Shown one piece after another: positions 1-7,852 of a DNA stretch of 18,433 nt (positions within the stretch are counted from its first letter, which is position 1; each line of letters starts with the position of its first letter). Origin of the DNA: Cellvibrio sp. (GTDB lineage Bacteria > Pseudomonadota > Gammaproteobacteria > Pseudomonadales > Cellvibrionaceae); assembly GCA_021323495.1 (NCBI GenBank), contig JAJQJO010000096.1, forward strand, positions 1-18,433, given 5' to 3'. Made by a program: the position numbers and the translations under genes. Under the pieces are notes generated by a model. The model did no database searches, was not told the DNA's origin, and saw nothing but the letters and a program-made list of their open reading frames with translations.

Positions 1-1661
1 CCGAGGCTGGCATTGAGGTTGAGCAAATCCATCACCGCCTGACGGTTGTTATCGCGGGTATTGGTCAAGTAAGCGAGGTTGATAAATTGTGCACCCGAGC
101 CATCCGTTGACCCCGGAGTTTCAAAGTTCATGGGCGCTGGCGCACCACCTGAACCCGCAACATTGAAATGGCGTTCATGGGGCGCATTGGCACCGTAGAG
201 CGTAGTAAACGGAATCGACTTACTCTTTTCCACGTTCAACACGTTGACCAACGCACTGTTCGCCGGTACGCCATGCACCGGTAAATCAATCGCCACAGTC
301 GCTATACACCGGCTCGCCAAAGTATGGCCAAGTGCCAACACCGAGGCGCGGTCACTGGTGATACCGTGAACATAGATGACTGTGGGATAACCCGTCGCCG
401 CATAGATCTGACCGCAGTTGGCAACCCCGGCGTAACCGGGCACCCAGTTATTTTGCGGCAATGTGACTTGCAGAGGCACCGACTCATCGCCGGTTTTGGC
501 CGCAAAAGGATAGCGATAGGTAAGGTTGTAGCTGCCATCGACGTCAGCAGGCACTGTTACACCCAAGGCACCGGCAAGGGTCAGGTCCGGTTTCCAATTG
601 CGTTTTAAATATTCGCCAAACGGCAAGCCGGCGGCAGCAGTCTGGTAGTACGGCAGCTTGATATAACCGGTGTAAAGCTTGCCAACATTGGCGGCGAGCT
701 GGCTGCTGAAGGTATTGAAGTCGATACCCGTGGCGCCGGAAATTCCAAGGTCACGTTTTTTGGGCGTGGGTAAAAGACCGGCCGAATCCAGGGTTACCGC
801 ATTGGCTACCGCTGCCGAGGGTGAAGCCCCCGCTGCAATCTGGGTGGAGGCAATCGCGGCCCGGGGTGATGCCATCGCAATCAATGGAGTCATCGGATCG
901 CTGGTGGTAAATGTGTAGGTGAGCACGAGCTTTTCTTTGGCAGTCGCCGCGGTCAATTGGCCGCCACTGACTGCTGCCAGGAACCCACTGGCAAGGGTTT
1001 CCCAACCGGTAATCGCCGTGCGCACCGGTATCAGGGCAGCGAGGGTTTCATAGTTGGGATCGCGCAGGGCGTTGTAGCTCCACGAGCGGGTGAGACTGGC
1101 GCCGCTGGCATCTTTCACATCATCAGTGATAAACACCAGGTATTTGGCTTTGGATTTGAGCGGCTTGGTGGGGCGGATACGGATCACGTTATTGCTACCG
1201 CCGTCCTGCGACACCACGGTCACATCGTAATTAGCCGGGCCCACAACTCCCACAATATTGGCGGGGTTTAATGCATCTTTCCCACCGGTGTCCAGCTCTA
1301 TCAAAAACACCGTTTTGGAGGCCAGCGCTGTGGAGGGATTAACACCGCCACTCACCAGAATATCGAAAAAGGCCGAGGTAGAAAAACCATCCATCTGGTT
1401 CATCGTAGCCCGCACCGGATCGGTTGCCGCGCCCAGATTGGCGGTGCCATCCGAGGTTGCGGCAGCAGCAAAAATCAGGTCTGTATTAAAAGGGACATCA
1501 GAAATAATCGGATCAAAACGGGGATAGGTGCCAACCACATAAGCGTCGGGGCCAGAAGGCGCAGGCGCCTTTTCAGTATCACTGCCACCACCGCAACCAT
1601 GCAGGGCGAGTAATGAGACAACAAGGGAGGATAACAGGAGCCGGTTAGATTTATTTTTCAT
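1..1661 (-). CDS. Extracellular lipase, VolA/Pla-1/cef type lipoprotein (3' end outside window)
   Basis: The reading frame is open from an ATG at 1661 to the left edge, giving 553 residues with no stop, so the C-terminal part is missing. The N-terminus is a lipoprotein signal peptide: basic MKNKSNR, a hydrophobic stretch, then LHGC with the likely lipidated Cys23, followed by a Gly/Ser linker. Residues about 40-300 resemble the bacterial virulence factor lipase N-terminal domain (phrases such as PRFDPIISDVPFNTDL and RIRPTKPLKSKAKYLVFI). From about 420 an alpha/beta hydrolase starts, with the oxyanion-loop HG motif YVHGITSDR near residue 432. The catalytic GxSxG serine is expected beyond the edge and cannot be checked. 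An AGGA ribosome site lies about 8 bases before the ATG. Homologues are surface-exposed lipases or lysophospholipases that release fatty acids from external lipid. Family assignment is from remembered motifs; the exact substrate is unknown. Confidence 0.85.
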   Translation of the reverse strand, partial: MKNKSNRLLLSSLVVSLLALHGCGGGSDTEKAPAPSGPDAYVVGTYPRFDPIISDVPFNTDLIFAAAATSDGTANLGAATDPVRATMNQMDGFSTSAFFDILVSGGVNPSTALASKTVFLIELDTGGKDALNPANIVGVVGPANYDVTVVSQDGGSNNVIRIRPTKPLKSKAKYLVFITDDVKDASGASLTRSWSYNALRDPNYETLAALIPVRTAITGWETLASGFLAAVSGGQLTAATAKEKLVLTYTFTTSDPMTPLIAMASPRAAIASTQIAAGASPSAAVANAVTLDSAGLLPTPKKRDLGISGATGIDFNTFSSQLAANVGKLYTGYIKLPYYQTAAAGLPFGEYLKRNWKPDLTLAGALGVTVPADVDGSYNLTYRYPFAAKTGDESVPLQVTLPQNNWVPGYAGVANCGQIYAATGYPTVIYVHGITSDRASVLALGHTLASRCIATVAIDLPVHGVPANSALVNVLNVEKSKSIPFTTLYGANAPHERHFNVAGSGGAPAPMNFETPGSTDGSGAQFINLAYLTNTRDNNRQAVMDLLNLNASL

Positions 1662-2008
1662 GATTACATCCTGAACAGACATTATGGGAATTATCCAGAG
1701 AGTGTAGCCAGATTTTTGCGAAGGTGCGAAATCAATTCGAGCCTTTTTGGGTATAAAAATTCCCGGGGTTGGCCGGGGCGCATTTGTTTGCGGAACAGCT
1801 TGACTATTTTTGAGCGAAGGGGAGCGTAAAAATATTGCTAGTCCGTCATAAGCTTCGTAAGCAAACCTGTCTCCATCAGAGCCTGGAATTTTAATTAACA
1901 ACATGGATTTATTTTTAAAAAAACCTTCAGTCGATTCATTATTTTCTTGTCGATGTTTCCTCAAATTTTTTTTGAAACCCAAACTTCCTCTTATCGAGAC
2001 TTCCTTGC
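1662..2008. other. Divergent intergenic region between lipase and secreted YD-repeat genes
   Basis: This 347-base gap must hold the promoters of both the leftward lipase and the rightward YD-repeat genes. I see a TTGACT at 1800-1805 but no well-spaced -10 box, so I do not call a promoter. A GC-rich direct repeat (CCGGGG twice, around 1765-1780) and AT-rich stretches after 1890 are the only other structure. An ATG at 1903 opens a frame overlapping the YD-repeat gene, but that frame has no recognisable protein features. Confidence 0.5.
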
Positions 2009-2539
2009 ATGAAGAAATTACTTTACCTATCAGGTTTTACCCTGATGTGTTCTGCCTCGTTAAACATATCTGCCCAAACTACCAGCGGGACAGGCAAATC
2101 CTTGCTCGTTTACGGGCCCAACTACTCGTATTACTTGCCCACCCCCGGTTGTTACACCAACCTGGCAACCAGCTCTATCCCTCCCTATGGCTATATCAGA
2201 ACCATCACTACTTTTTATTGCAATGGTTACCCCGGCTCCATCGCGATAGTGACCCAGGAAAAATACACAGCGAGCAACCCCACTCCCTATCTTTGTACGG
2301 TACAGAACGGCACGAACCCGCAAGTGGTCCGAGTGGGGAATACCTGTGGTACATCGACGTCTTATTTTGAAGTCAAGGAAAAAACGATAGTGCCGAATTT
2401 ACCGGCTGCGGCTGCGGGGGAAATCCTGTTTACCTACGATGCCCTCGGCCGTCTGGTGGGCCGCGCTGATGCCATTAATACCCAGCAGATGTACGGTTAT
2501 GACGCTGCGGGTAACCGGCTGTACCTCATCAAAAAATAA
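2009..2539 (+). CDS. Small secreted protein with C-terminal YD-repeat pair
   Basis: A 176-residue protein with a clear Sec signal peptide (MKKLLYLSGFTLMCSASLNISAQ, likely cut after residue 23). The middle (about 24-125) is rich in Tyr, Thr, Pro and Gly, has several Cys, and matches nothing I recognise. The C-terminal 40 residues hold two YD (RHS) repeat units, FTYDALGRLVG and YGYDAAGNRL. The protein then stops, so it has the repeat but neither the RHS shell nor the core domain. It is the first of three same-strand genes whose products all carry a signal peptide and YD repeats, with a gap of about 65 bases to the next. No strong ribosome site precedes the ATG. The start was chosen because it gives the signal peptide. 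Its role is unknown; it may be a detached piece of the RHS system. Confidence 0.75.
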   Translation: MKKLLYLSGFTLMCSASLNISAQTTSGTGKSLLVYGPNYSYYLPTPGCYTNLATSSIPPYGYIRTITTFYCNGYPGSIAIVTQEKYTASNPTPYLCTVQNGTNPQVVRVGNTCGTSTSYFEVKEKTIVPNLPAAAAGEILFTYDALGRLVGRADAINTQQMYGYDAAGNRLYLIKK

Positions 2540-2604
2540 CACCTGGAAGCTACCCAATCCCACAGATCAATCCAACGGATATTATCGTAAAAATGGAAAT
2601 CGTA

Positions 2605-4431
2605 ATGAACCTGTTCAAGCCCTCAATTCGCGATTGTAAAACCTTGCTAACCTCCTTATTCCTGCCCATGTTAATCCTTTTATCCAGCGTAACTAATGCC
2701 CAATCTATTGTGGCACCGGCTATCCAACTGGTGGATCGAAACCATGTCAATGTGGCTTCAAAGCAGTTGGCCTTGTCACAAGAAGATGTGTCCATTGGAA
2801 ATGGCGGCCTGGCGCTCAGCCACGGATTTTCCGCTTATGGCCTGGACATGTTGAACTATAACGACAGTTTTTTTGGTGCGGCTACCAAAACCCAGCGCAT
2901 GGAATATGGCACATCCAGTTATATTGACATGATGACTATCATGACCCGGGATGACACCGTCAACTTCACCATTGTCAATAGCACCACTTACACGGCCTTT
3001 AACGACCCCCGGTACAGCTTGGTGTTAAGCGGCAATACCTATATTTTTACCAAGCCTGATGGTACTGAAATGCGCTTTTCCCGGTACGGGAGCCAAATCA
3101 ATCTCACCCATGGCAGCGCCCGGTTAGACACTATCATTTACCCGAACGGTTTCAGGGTCAGCATATCCGACCGCAACGCTGCAACCCGCTTGAAAACGGT
3201 CACCACCAACAATGGTTTGGAGCTGCTTTACATTTATGCCAGTGGTGGCGATAGCCAGGGTTTAAGCGTTTTCCCCCAGCGTATTGTTGCGTTGAATAAC
3301 GCCCTGACCTTTTGCGATACCAGCAACACTAATTGCAACCTGGCCAACTGGCCTGCCGTCAGTTATATATTGCCGCCGTTCCTGACACCCCAGGCGATGT
3401 TATCTCCCGGCCAGGATTTTGTGTTTACCGTCACCGATTCACAGAACCGCAAAACCGAGTATTACCACACCGCCTATTGGTTAAGCGGCAGCGCCTATTA
3501 CCGCCTCACCAGCATAGTGAAAGCCTGGGATACCGTTGCGTCTATCAATTACACCTACGGCACTTCTTACCATACCAGACCTACCGGGTATGACCTGCCG
3601 AGCTTGCAGGGTTATGCCTCCATACCAACCAATACATACGCGCTCGGCAATGCCCGGTCTGGCTCGGACCAATCGGTATACAACTTTGGTAGTCCCTATG
3701 CAGGTTCGATGGTCGCTGAGCGTATAGGAGAACCTGTACTGAAAGTGGAGCTGGCCCTGTTTTACGGGGTGCCGGTGCGTATTTGGACAGATAAAGCGAC
3801 TTTTTACAAAGCCAGGTCATGGGCCAATACCCTTGACCGTATTGAATATAACCAAGGGGGTGTTTCCACTTTTACCTATGATGCGCGGCTCAACTTGATT
3901 GAGCAAAAAGACAATGGGGTTGTCGTCAAAGCGGCTTCCTATCCTGCCTGCACCAGTAGCAACCGCAAATACTGCAACAAACCCAGCACGATCCGCGATG
4001 CGCGAAATTACACCACCTACTACAGCTACCACCCCGAATCCGGCCAACTGGCCAAAGTGACCTCACCCGCCGTCAATGGCGTCACAGCAGAAACCCGGTA
4101 CCAATATCAACCTTACTATGCCTGGTACAAAAATTCGTCCGGCAGCATCGTGCAAAGTCCTACACCTATTTACTTACTGGCCCAGGAAAGTACTTGCGTA
4201 AAAGGCAATCCCAGCGGTGCCGGTTGCGCTGACCCCCAGGATGAACTAATCACCCTCTACAGCTACGGTACTGGCTCACCTAGCCAGGCCAATAACCTAT
4301 GGTTGCGTGGGGTGGAAAAAATAACAAATGGGGGAGCGAGTGTGCTGCGTACCTGCCATCAATACGATATTTACGGTAACCGAATTGCAGAAACTACTCC
4401 AAAAGCTCTTTTATCCAGTTGCCCCCAATAA
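2605..4431 (+). CDS. Secreted RHS/YD-repeat family protein (N-terminal-type portion)
   Basis: About 608 residues with a signal peptide (hydrophobic LLTSLFLPMLILLSSVTNAQ, cut near residue 33). I start it at ATG 2605, since GGAA lies about 6 bases upstream; an in-frame ATG at 2593 would add four residues. The N-terminal part contains VSIGNGGLALSHGF, typical of the opening of secreted RHS-repeat proteins in proteobacteria. It continues with beta-rich, Tyr-rich sequence (IFTKPDGTEMRF, DTIIYPNGFRVSI). YD-like units follow in the second half (FTYDARLNLIEQKDNG, TTYYSYHPESGQLAKV, HQYDIYGNRIAETTP). It ends at a clean TAA within a YD unit and lacks the RHS core motif. The next gene follows after 12 bases with its own ribosome site and signal peptide, so the two look like separate proteins that together equal one long RHS protein. 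Confidence 0.82.
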   Translation: MNLFKPSIRDCKTLLTSLFLPMLILLSSVTNAQSIVAPAIQLVDRNHVNVASKQLALSQEDVSIGNGGLALSHGFSAYGLDMLNYNDSFFGAATKTQRMEYGTSSYIDMMTIMTRDDTVNFTIVNSTTYTAFNDPRYSLVLSGNTYIFTKPDGTEMRFSRYGSQINLTHGSARLDTIIYPNGFRVSISDRNAATRLKTVTTNNGLELLYIYASGGDSQGLSVFPQRIVALNNALTFCDTSNTNCNLANWPAVSYILPPFLTPQAMLSPGQDFVFTVTDSQNRKTEYYHTAYWLSGSAYYRLTSIVKAWDTVASINYTYGTSYHTRPTGYDLPSLQGYASIPTNTYALGNARSGSDQSVYNFGSPYAGSMVAERIGEPVLKVELALFYGVPVRIWTDKATFYKARSWANTLDRIEYNQGGVSTFTYDARLNLIEQKDNGVVVKAASYPACTSSNRKYCNKPSTIRDARNYTTYYSYHPESGQLAKVTSPAVNGVTAETRYQYQPYYAWYKNSSGSIVQSPTPIYLLAQESTCVKGNPSGAGCADPQDELITLYSYGTGSPSQANNLWLRGVEKITNGGASVLRTCHQYDIYGNRIAETTPKALLSSCPQ

Positions 4432-4443
4432 CAAGGAAAATTC

Positions 4444-7071
4444 ATGATAAACATTTTTTTACAGACCATGTGTTTGAATGTGGGTCGTCCGGGTGCTGGT
4501 TATTGTTGCCGCTGGGTACTGATGCTGATGTGTTTATTGTCTGTGCCGAACTACGCCCAAACCGCCTATACCACTTATCAACGCATGACCCCGGCCGGTC
4601 AGCTGCTGGGTGAAATCATGCCCGCCAACTTACCCAATAACCTGGGTAGCAGTACCTATCAAGCCAAACGCTACACCTACAATGCCCAGGGCCTGGTGAC
4701 CAAAACCGAAAGCGGTGTGTTGGGCATATGGTTAAACGAAAATTACCTACCCCAAGGTGGGTGGGATCCCTATTTCACCATTAACTATGAAGTGCGAATT
4801 CAATACGACAGCTGGGGGCGGAAAATCCAGGAAAGCCGCATCAAAAACGGCCAAACATTTAGCCTGAAACAATCCGCTTATTACGACACCGGCAAGATCA
4901 AGTGCGAAACCATCCGTATGAATTTGGCAGTGTCGCCACCTGCCGATGCCTGCACCCTAGGACCCCAAGGCAGCGCAGGCCCAGACCGCATCACCCGTTA
5001 CACCTACGCCCGTATAGATGACGTGATCAGTATCGAAAAGGCGGTCGGCACCTCCCTCGCCCAAACCTATGTCACCTACCAATACGACACCAGCCACAAT
5101 GTCACGGCCATGATTGATGCCAAAGGTAACCGCTCCCAGCTGGCGTATGATCCTTTTAACCGTCTGAAGCAGCTGACCTTTCCCCATAAAACCAGTATTG
5201 GTTCGGCGGATACCAATGACTACGAAGCCTATAGCTACGACGCCGATGGCAACCTTACCCAGATCCGCAAGCGGGATGGCACTACCGTCACATCGGCATT
5301 TGACGCCCTCAACCGCGTAAGCAATAAGAGCTACTCTCACAACACCGCTCTCAACGCTTCCTACTTTTACAACAACCTCGGCCTGCAAACCCTGGCCCGT
5401 TTTGACAGCACTGGTACCGGGATCAGCTTTGGTTACGATAGTTGGGGCCGGCTGAAAACTGAAACCGACACCACTGGCGGCTTCTCCCTCGCAGTAACCC
5501 GTAATCTGGACGAAGAAGGCTATGTAACCAGCATCACCTACCCCGACCAGCAAGCAGCAAGCTTTGCTTACAACGGCCTTGGCCAAGTTACTGGCCTAAG
5601 CGATGCCGCCGGTTCAGTGGCAACCCAAAACTACAACAATTTTGCCCTGCCACAGACCTTGGCCTTGGGCAATGGCGTTGTCACCAATACCCAATTTGAT
5701 AGCGTGAACCGCCTGCAAAGTATCGACCACAACTTTGCCGGTAGCAGCAATGATGTGATCTATGGTTTCCAATACAGCCCCGCGAGCCAAATCACCCGGT
5801 TAGGCCTGAATAATGTGCTTTACCACCCTCGCGCCTCAACCCAGGCCATCCAGTTTAATAACAACAATGCCTACAACGTCAACGGACTCAACCAGTACAC
5901 CTTTATCAATACCAGCAACAGCACAGCCCAGGACAACTATTCACAAAATATGCAATACGATGCCAAAGGCAACCTGACAGCCATCACCCGTCAAGTGCCC
6001 TTGCGCAATATCCAATACACTTACGATGCGGAAAATCGCCTGACCAGAGTAACCGGCCCTGTCACCGCCAGTTTGGGTTACGACCCCTTGGGTCGGTTGA
6101 ACAGTTACACCGTTAATGGCGTAACAACGCGCTTTATGCACAATGGCGATGCCATCATTGCCGAATACAGCAGCAGTGGCACGCTGCAAAAACGCTACCT
6201 CCAAGCCCCCGGTGGCGAAGCGGCATTAGTCAGTTACACCTGTACTGGTGTCAGCAGTGCCAACCGCGAGTTTTTGCATCTCAACCACCAGGGCTCGGTA
6301 ATTGCCTTGAGCGACAGCGGTGGCAATGTCACCACACGCAATACCTACGATGAATACGGCATTCCTGCCACCACTAACAAAGGCCGCTTTGGTTATACCG
6401 GCCAGCTATATTTGGCGGAGTTGGGGCTCTATCATTACAAGGCCCGGATTTACGCACCGGAGTCTGGCAGGTTTTTGCAGACGGATCCGATTGGTTATGC
6501 GGATGGCATGAATATCCATGCGTATGTGGGAAATGATCCGGTTAATAAAATTGATCCGATGGGGACATGTCAAAAAGATAGTAACGGAAATGCTGTTGGT
6601 GTATGCGGATCAGATAGTGTGGCTGCAAAATTAGTCTCATCTGCAATAAATGATAAAAATTCGGGGGTTTCTGGAGTGGATGGTCTTGCAGCTTCGCAAG
6701 GAAAAATGGTTGAGATTACTGTTGATGACGTAGCAGTGTCTGGAAAAAAAGTGAATGGGGCTACTACGGAAAACATTACTCTGAGCGATGGCTCTAACGC
6801 TCTGATTGTTACTATAGATACCACTGATACTGTTGTTATGAAAGGGCATGACGCAGTTACAGGAAATAAAGTTAGAAGTTATGAAGCTTCTGATGCGGAG
6901 GTTTTGGAGCATGAACTTGTTGGACACGCAGCAGATGCTCTTAGTGGAGTTGATCGTGGGCGTAAAGCGGATGAGCAGAACGCCATGGATAAAGAAAATT
7001 TATACAGAGAAAAGTCAGGAAATTCATTTCGAAGAGACAAGTATGAAGTTGATATAAAAAGGAGAAAATAG
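4444..7071 (+). CDS. Secreted RHS-repeat protein with C-terminal HELVGH putative metalloprotease toxin domain
   Basis: 875 residues. AAGGA lies 6 bases before the ATG. The N-terminus is a long signal peptide (hydrophobic WVLMLMCLLSVPNYAQ, cut near residue 38). Residues about 75-620 carry many YD repeats (RYTYNAQGLVTKTE, YSYDADGNLTQIRKRDG, YTYDAENRLTRV, LGYDPLGRLNSY). The conserved RHS-associated core follows (GRFGYTGQ, GLYHYKARIYAPESGRFLQ, DPIGYADGMN) and ends in DPMG at 704-707, the usual junction before the variable effector tip. The 168-residue tip contains HELVGH at 823-828 and then ENLYREKSG...R, reminiscent of zinc peptidase modules at RHS tips. HELVGH is HExxxH, not HExxH. Base composition falls sharply at the junction. 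RHS proteins form hollow shells holding a toxin tip. Peptidase activity is inferred; target unknown. The next ORF starts 2 bases after the stop and is the candidate immunity gene. Confidence 0.88.
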   Translation: MINIFLQTMCLNVGRPGAGYCCRWVLMLMCLLSVPNYAQTAYTTYQRMTPAGQLLGEIMPANLPNNLGSSTYQAKRYTYNAQGLVTKTESGVLGIWLNENYLPQGGWDPYFTINYEVRIQYDSWGRKIQESRIKNGQTFSLKQSAYYDTGKIKCETIRMNLAVSPPADACTLGPQGSAGPDRITRYTYARIDDVISIEKAVGTSLAQTYVTYQYDTSHNVTAMIDAKGNRSQLAYDPFNRLKQLTFPHKTSIGSADTNDYEAYSYDADGNLTQIRKRDGTTVTSAFDALNRVSNKSYSHNTALNASYFYNNLGLQTLARFDSTGTGISFGYDSWGRLKTETDTTGGFSLAVTRNLDEEGYVTSITYPDQQAASFAYNGLGQVTGLSDAAGSVATQNYNNFALPQTLALGNGVVTNTQFDSVNRLQSIDHNFAGSSNDVIYGFQYSPASQITRLGLNNVLYHPRASTQAIQFNNNNAYNVNGLNQYTFINTSNSTAQDNYSQNMQYDAKGNLTAITRQVPLRNIQYTYDAENRLTRVTGPVTASLGYDPLGRLNSYTVNGVTTRFMHNGDAIIAEYSSSGTLQKRYLQAPGGEAALVSYTCTGVSSANREFLHLNHQGSVIALSDSGGNVTTRNTYDEYGIPATTNKGRFGYTGQLYLAELGLYHYKARIYAPESGRFLQTDPIGYADGMNIHAYVGNDPVNKIDPMGTCQKDSNGNAVGVCGSDSVAAKLVSSAINDKNSGVSGVDGLAASQGKMVEITVDDVAVSGKKVNGATTENITLSDGSNALIVTIDTTDTVVMKGHDAVTGNKVRSYEASDAEVLEHELVGHAADALSGVDRGRKADEQNAMDKENLYREKSGNSFRRDKYEVDIKRRK
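7059..7064 (+). promoter_or_regulatory. Strong Shine-Dalgarno AAGGAG for the candidate immunity ORF
   Basis: AAGGAG sits 9 bases before the ATG at 7074 and lies inside the last codons of the RHS toxin gene, whose stop is at 7069-7071. This implies translational coupling of toxin and small ORF. It also supports 7074, rather than 7238, as the true start of the downstream protein. Confidence 0.75.
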
Positions 7072-7073
7072 CT

Positions 7074-7232
7074 ATGTTTTATAACATAATATTTTTACGA
7101 ATTATTTTTCTTTTGGCATTACCTTCTCTATGCCAAGGTAACGAACGGTATAAAAAAGAAGAGTCCATAGTTGCGGGATTCAGAGCAGGAAACTCTTCAT
7201 TGCCTGGATATTGCAAAAATGAAAAAAACTGA
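7074..7232 (+). CDS. Short secreted ORF, N-terminal part of a candidate immunity protein (frame 0)
   Basis: A 52-residue frame directly behind the RHS toxin gene (2-base gap, strong AAGGAG). It begins with a signal peptide (MFYNIIFLRIIFLLALPSLCQG), so the mature product would be only about 30 residues and periplasmic. The frame ends GAA AAA AAC TGA. A backward slip of one base on A AAA AAC joins it smoothly to the 7238-7573 frame, giving a 166-residue exported protein. Position after the toxin, matching AT-richness and export signal all suggest an immunity protein protecting against the RHS tip. No similarity is recognised from sequence memory. It could be a pseudogene fragment, a sequencing slip, or the upstream half of a programmed frameshift gene. 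Confidence 0.6.
   Translation: MFYNIIFLRIIFLLALPSLCQGNERYKKEESIVAGFRAGNSSLPGYCKNEKN
7223..7229 (+). promoter_or_regulatory. A AAA AAC slippery heptamer, possible -1 frameshift site
   Basis: The heptamer is in the phase required for tandem -1 slippage (GAA AAA AAC in frame 0) and is followed immediately by the frame-0 TGA at 7230-7232. After a -1 slip, translation continues at CTG 7229 into the 7238-7573 frame without a stop. The same join would arise if one A had been lost from an eight-A run. I do not see a convincing stimulatory hairpin just downstream, so mutation or base-calling error remains as likely. Confidence 0.4.
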
Positions 7233-7237
7233 TCAAC

Positions 7238-7573
7238 ATGGAGGATGTTATTTTTATAAAAAATGAATCCATAAAATACCGACATGAAAATAAATTTATA
7301 TTTTTAAAAATAAATGACGAAAACATTAAAATATCTGAGACTATTGATTCCAAAATCGATCCAGATTCGGAAAAAATAGTACAGATTGACAGCCTAATAG
7401 GGGACAATGATCCGGATATCAATCTGACATTGATTTTGCTAGATGGTGAATATGGTGTTTATTGGAGAGAAACTTTTCAGCACAAAAAATACAGACAAGG
7501 GATTTATAAATATGAGGGAAATAGTTTGGTATCTGTATGTGCTGGGGAGGCAGGAATTGAATCATCGCATTAG
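7238..7573 (+). CDS. Candidate immunity protein, C-terminal part (frame -1)
   Basis: A 111-residue frame if it began at ATG 7238, but there is no ribosome site ahead of that ATG and the coding frame runs back to 7223. Read with the preceding ORF through the A-run, it forms the mature part of a 166-residue exported protein. It is very AT-rich (11 G+C in the 60 bases 7261-7320) and acidic, rich in Asp, Glu, Ile and Lys. The C-terminal part (LTLILLDGEYGVYWRETFQHKKYRQGIYKYEGNSL split across about 75-105) looks like beta-strands of a small globular domain. I recognise no named family. The location between the toxin and a terminator is typical of immunity genes; the function is inferred from position alone. 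Confidence 0.55.
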   Translation: MEDVIFIKNESIKYRHENKFIFLKINDENIKISETIDSKIDPDSEKIVQIDSLIGDNDPDINLTLILLDGEYGVYWRETFQHKKYRQGIYKYEGNSLVSVCAGEAGIESSH

Positions 7574-7595
7574 ATAAATTCTGTAAAAAGTTACT

Positions 7596-7630
7596 AACAC
7601 CGGTCAGTTCACTGTCCGGTGTTTTGTTTT
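7596..7630 (+). terminator. Intrinsic terminator after RHS/immunity operon
   Basis: AACACCGG (7596-7603) pairs perfectly with CCGGTGTT (7616-7623), CAG/CTG can extend the stem inside the loop, and TTGTTTTTT follows. It lies 22 bases after the stop at 7573. Confidence 0.85.
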
Positions 7631-7852
7631 TTATGCATGTGATTTTGTTTTATCACTCCGCCGTCAGCACCAAGCACCCTCGCATCACCCGAATTGTCAC
7701 CGGCGAGTCAACCGAAAATCCCGCCTTTTCTAGTCAATGCCCTTCGAGCCGCAACCAGGGTGCGGTTGTCTGGAGAATAATGTGTCTTTTTAATATTACC
7801 GGACCTTTCCTCACAAATATGGATCTGCCCCAAAAACAAAAAGATTAATACC

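Noticed and set aside
1800..1830. Sigma-70 promoter from TTGACT at 1800
   Set aside because: No TATAAT-like hexamer occurs at 16-18 bases spacing; the nearest candidate is at 21.
1903..2370. 155-residue plus-strand frame overlapping the first YD-repeat gene
   Set aside because: It lacks a signal peptide or known motif, and the 2009 frame in the same DNA has both a signal peptide and YD repeats.
4957..5586. 209-residue minus-strand frame inside the RHS gene
   Set aside because: It is antisense to repeat-rich coding DNA; its Val/Gly-rich composition is the mirror of Tyr/Asp/Thr codons in the YD repeats.
6910..6927. Classical HExxH zinc motif in the RHS tip
   Set aside because: The sequence is HELVGH, which has three residues between Glu and the second His, so it is HExxxH and only compared with that class.
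7749..7765. CCGCA/TGCGG inverted repeat as terminator for the cysteine desulfurase gene
   Set aside because: The stem is 5 bp with no adjacent U-tract on the minus strand, and it is nearly 90 bases from the stop; no convincing terminator for this operon was found in 7631-7852.
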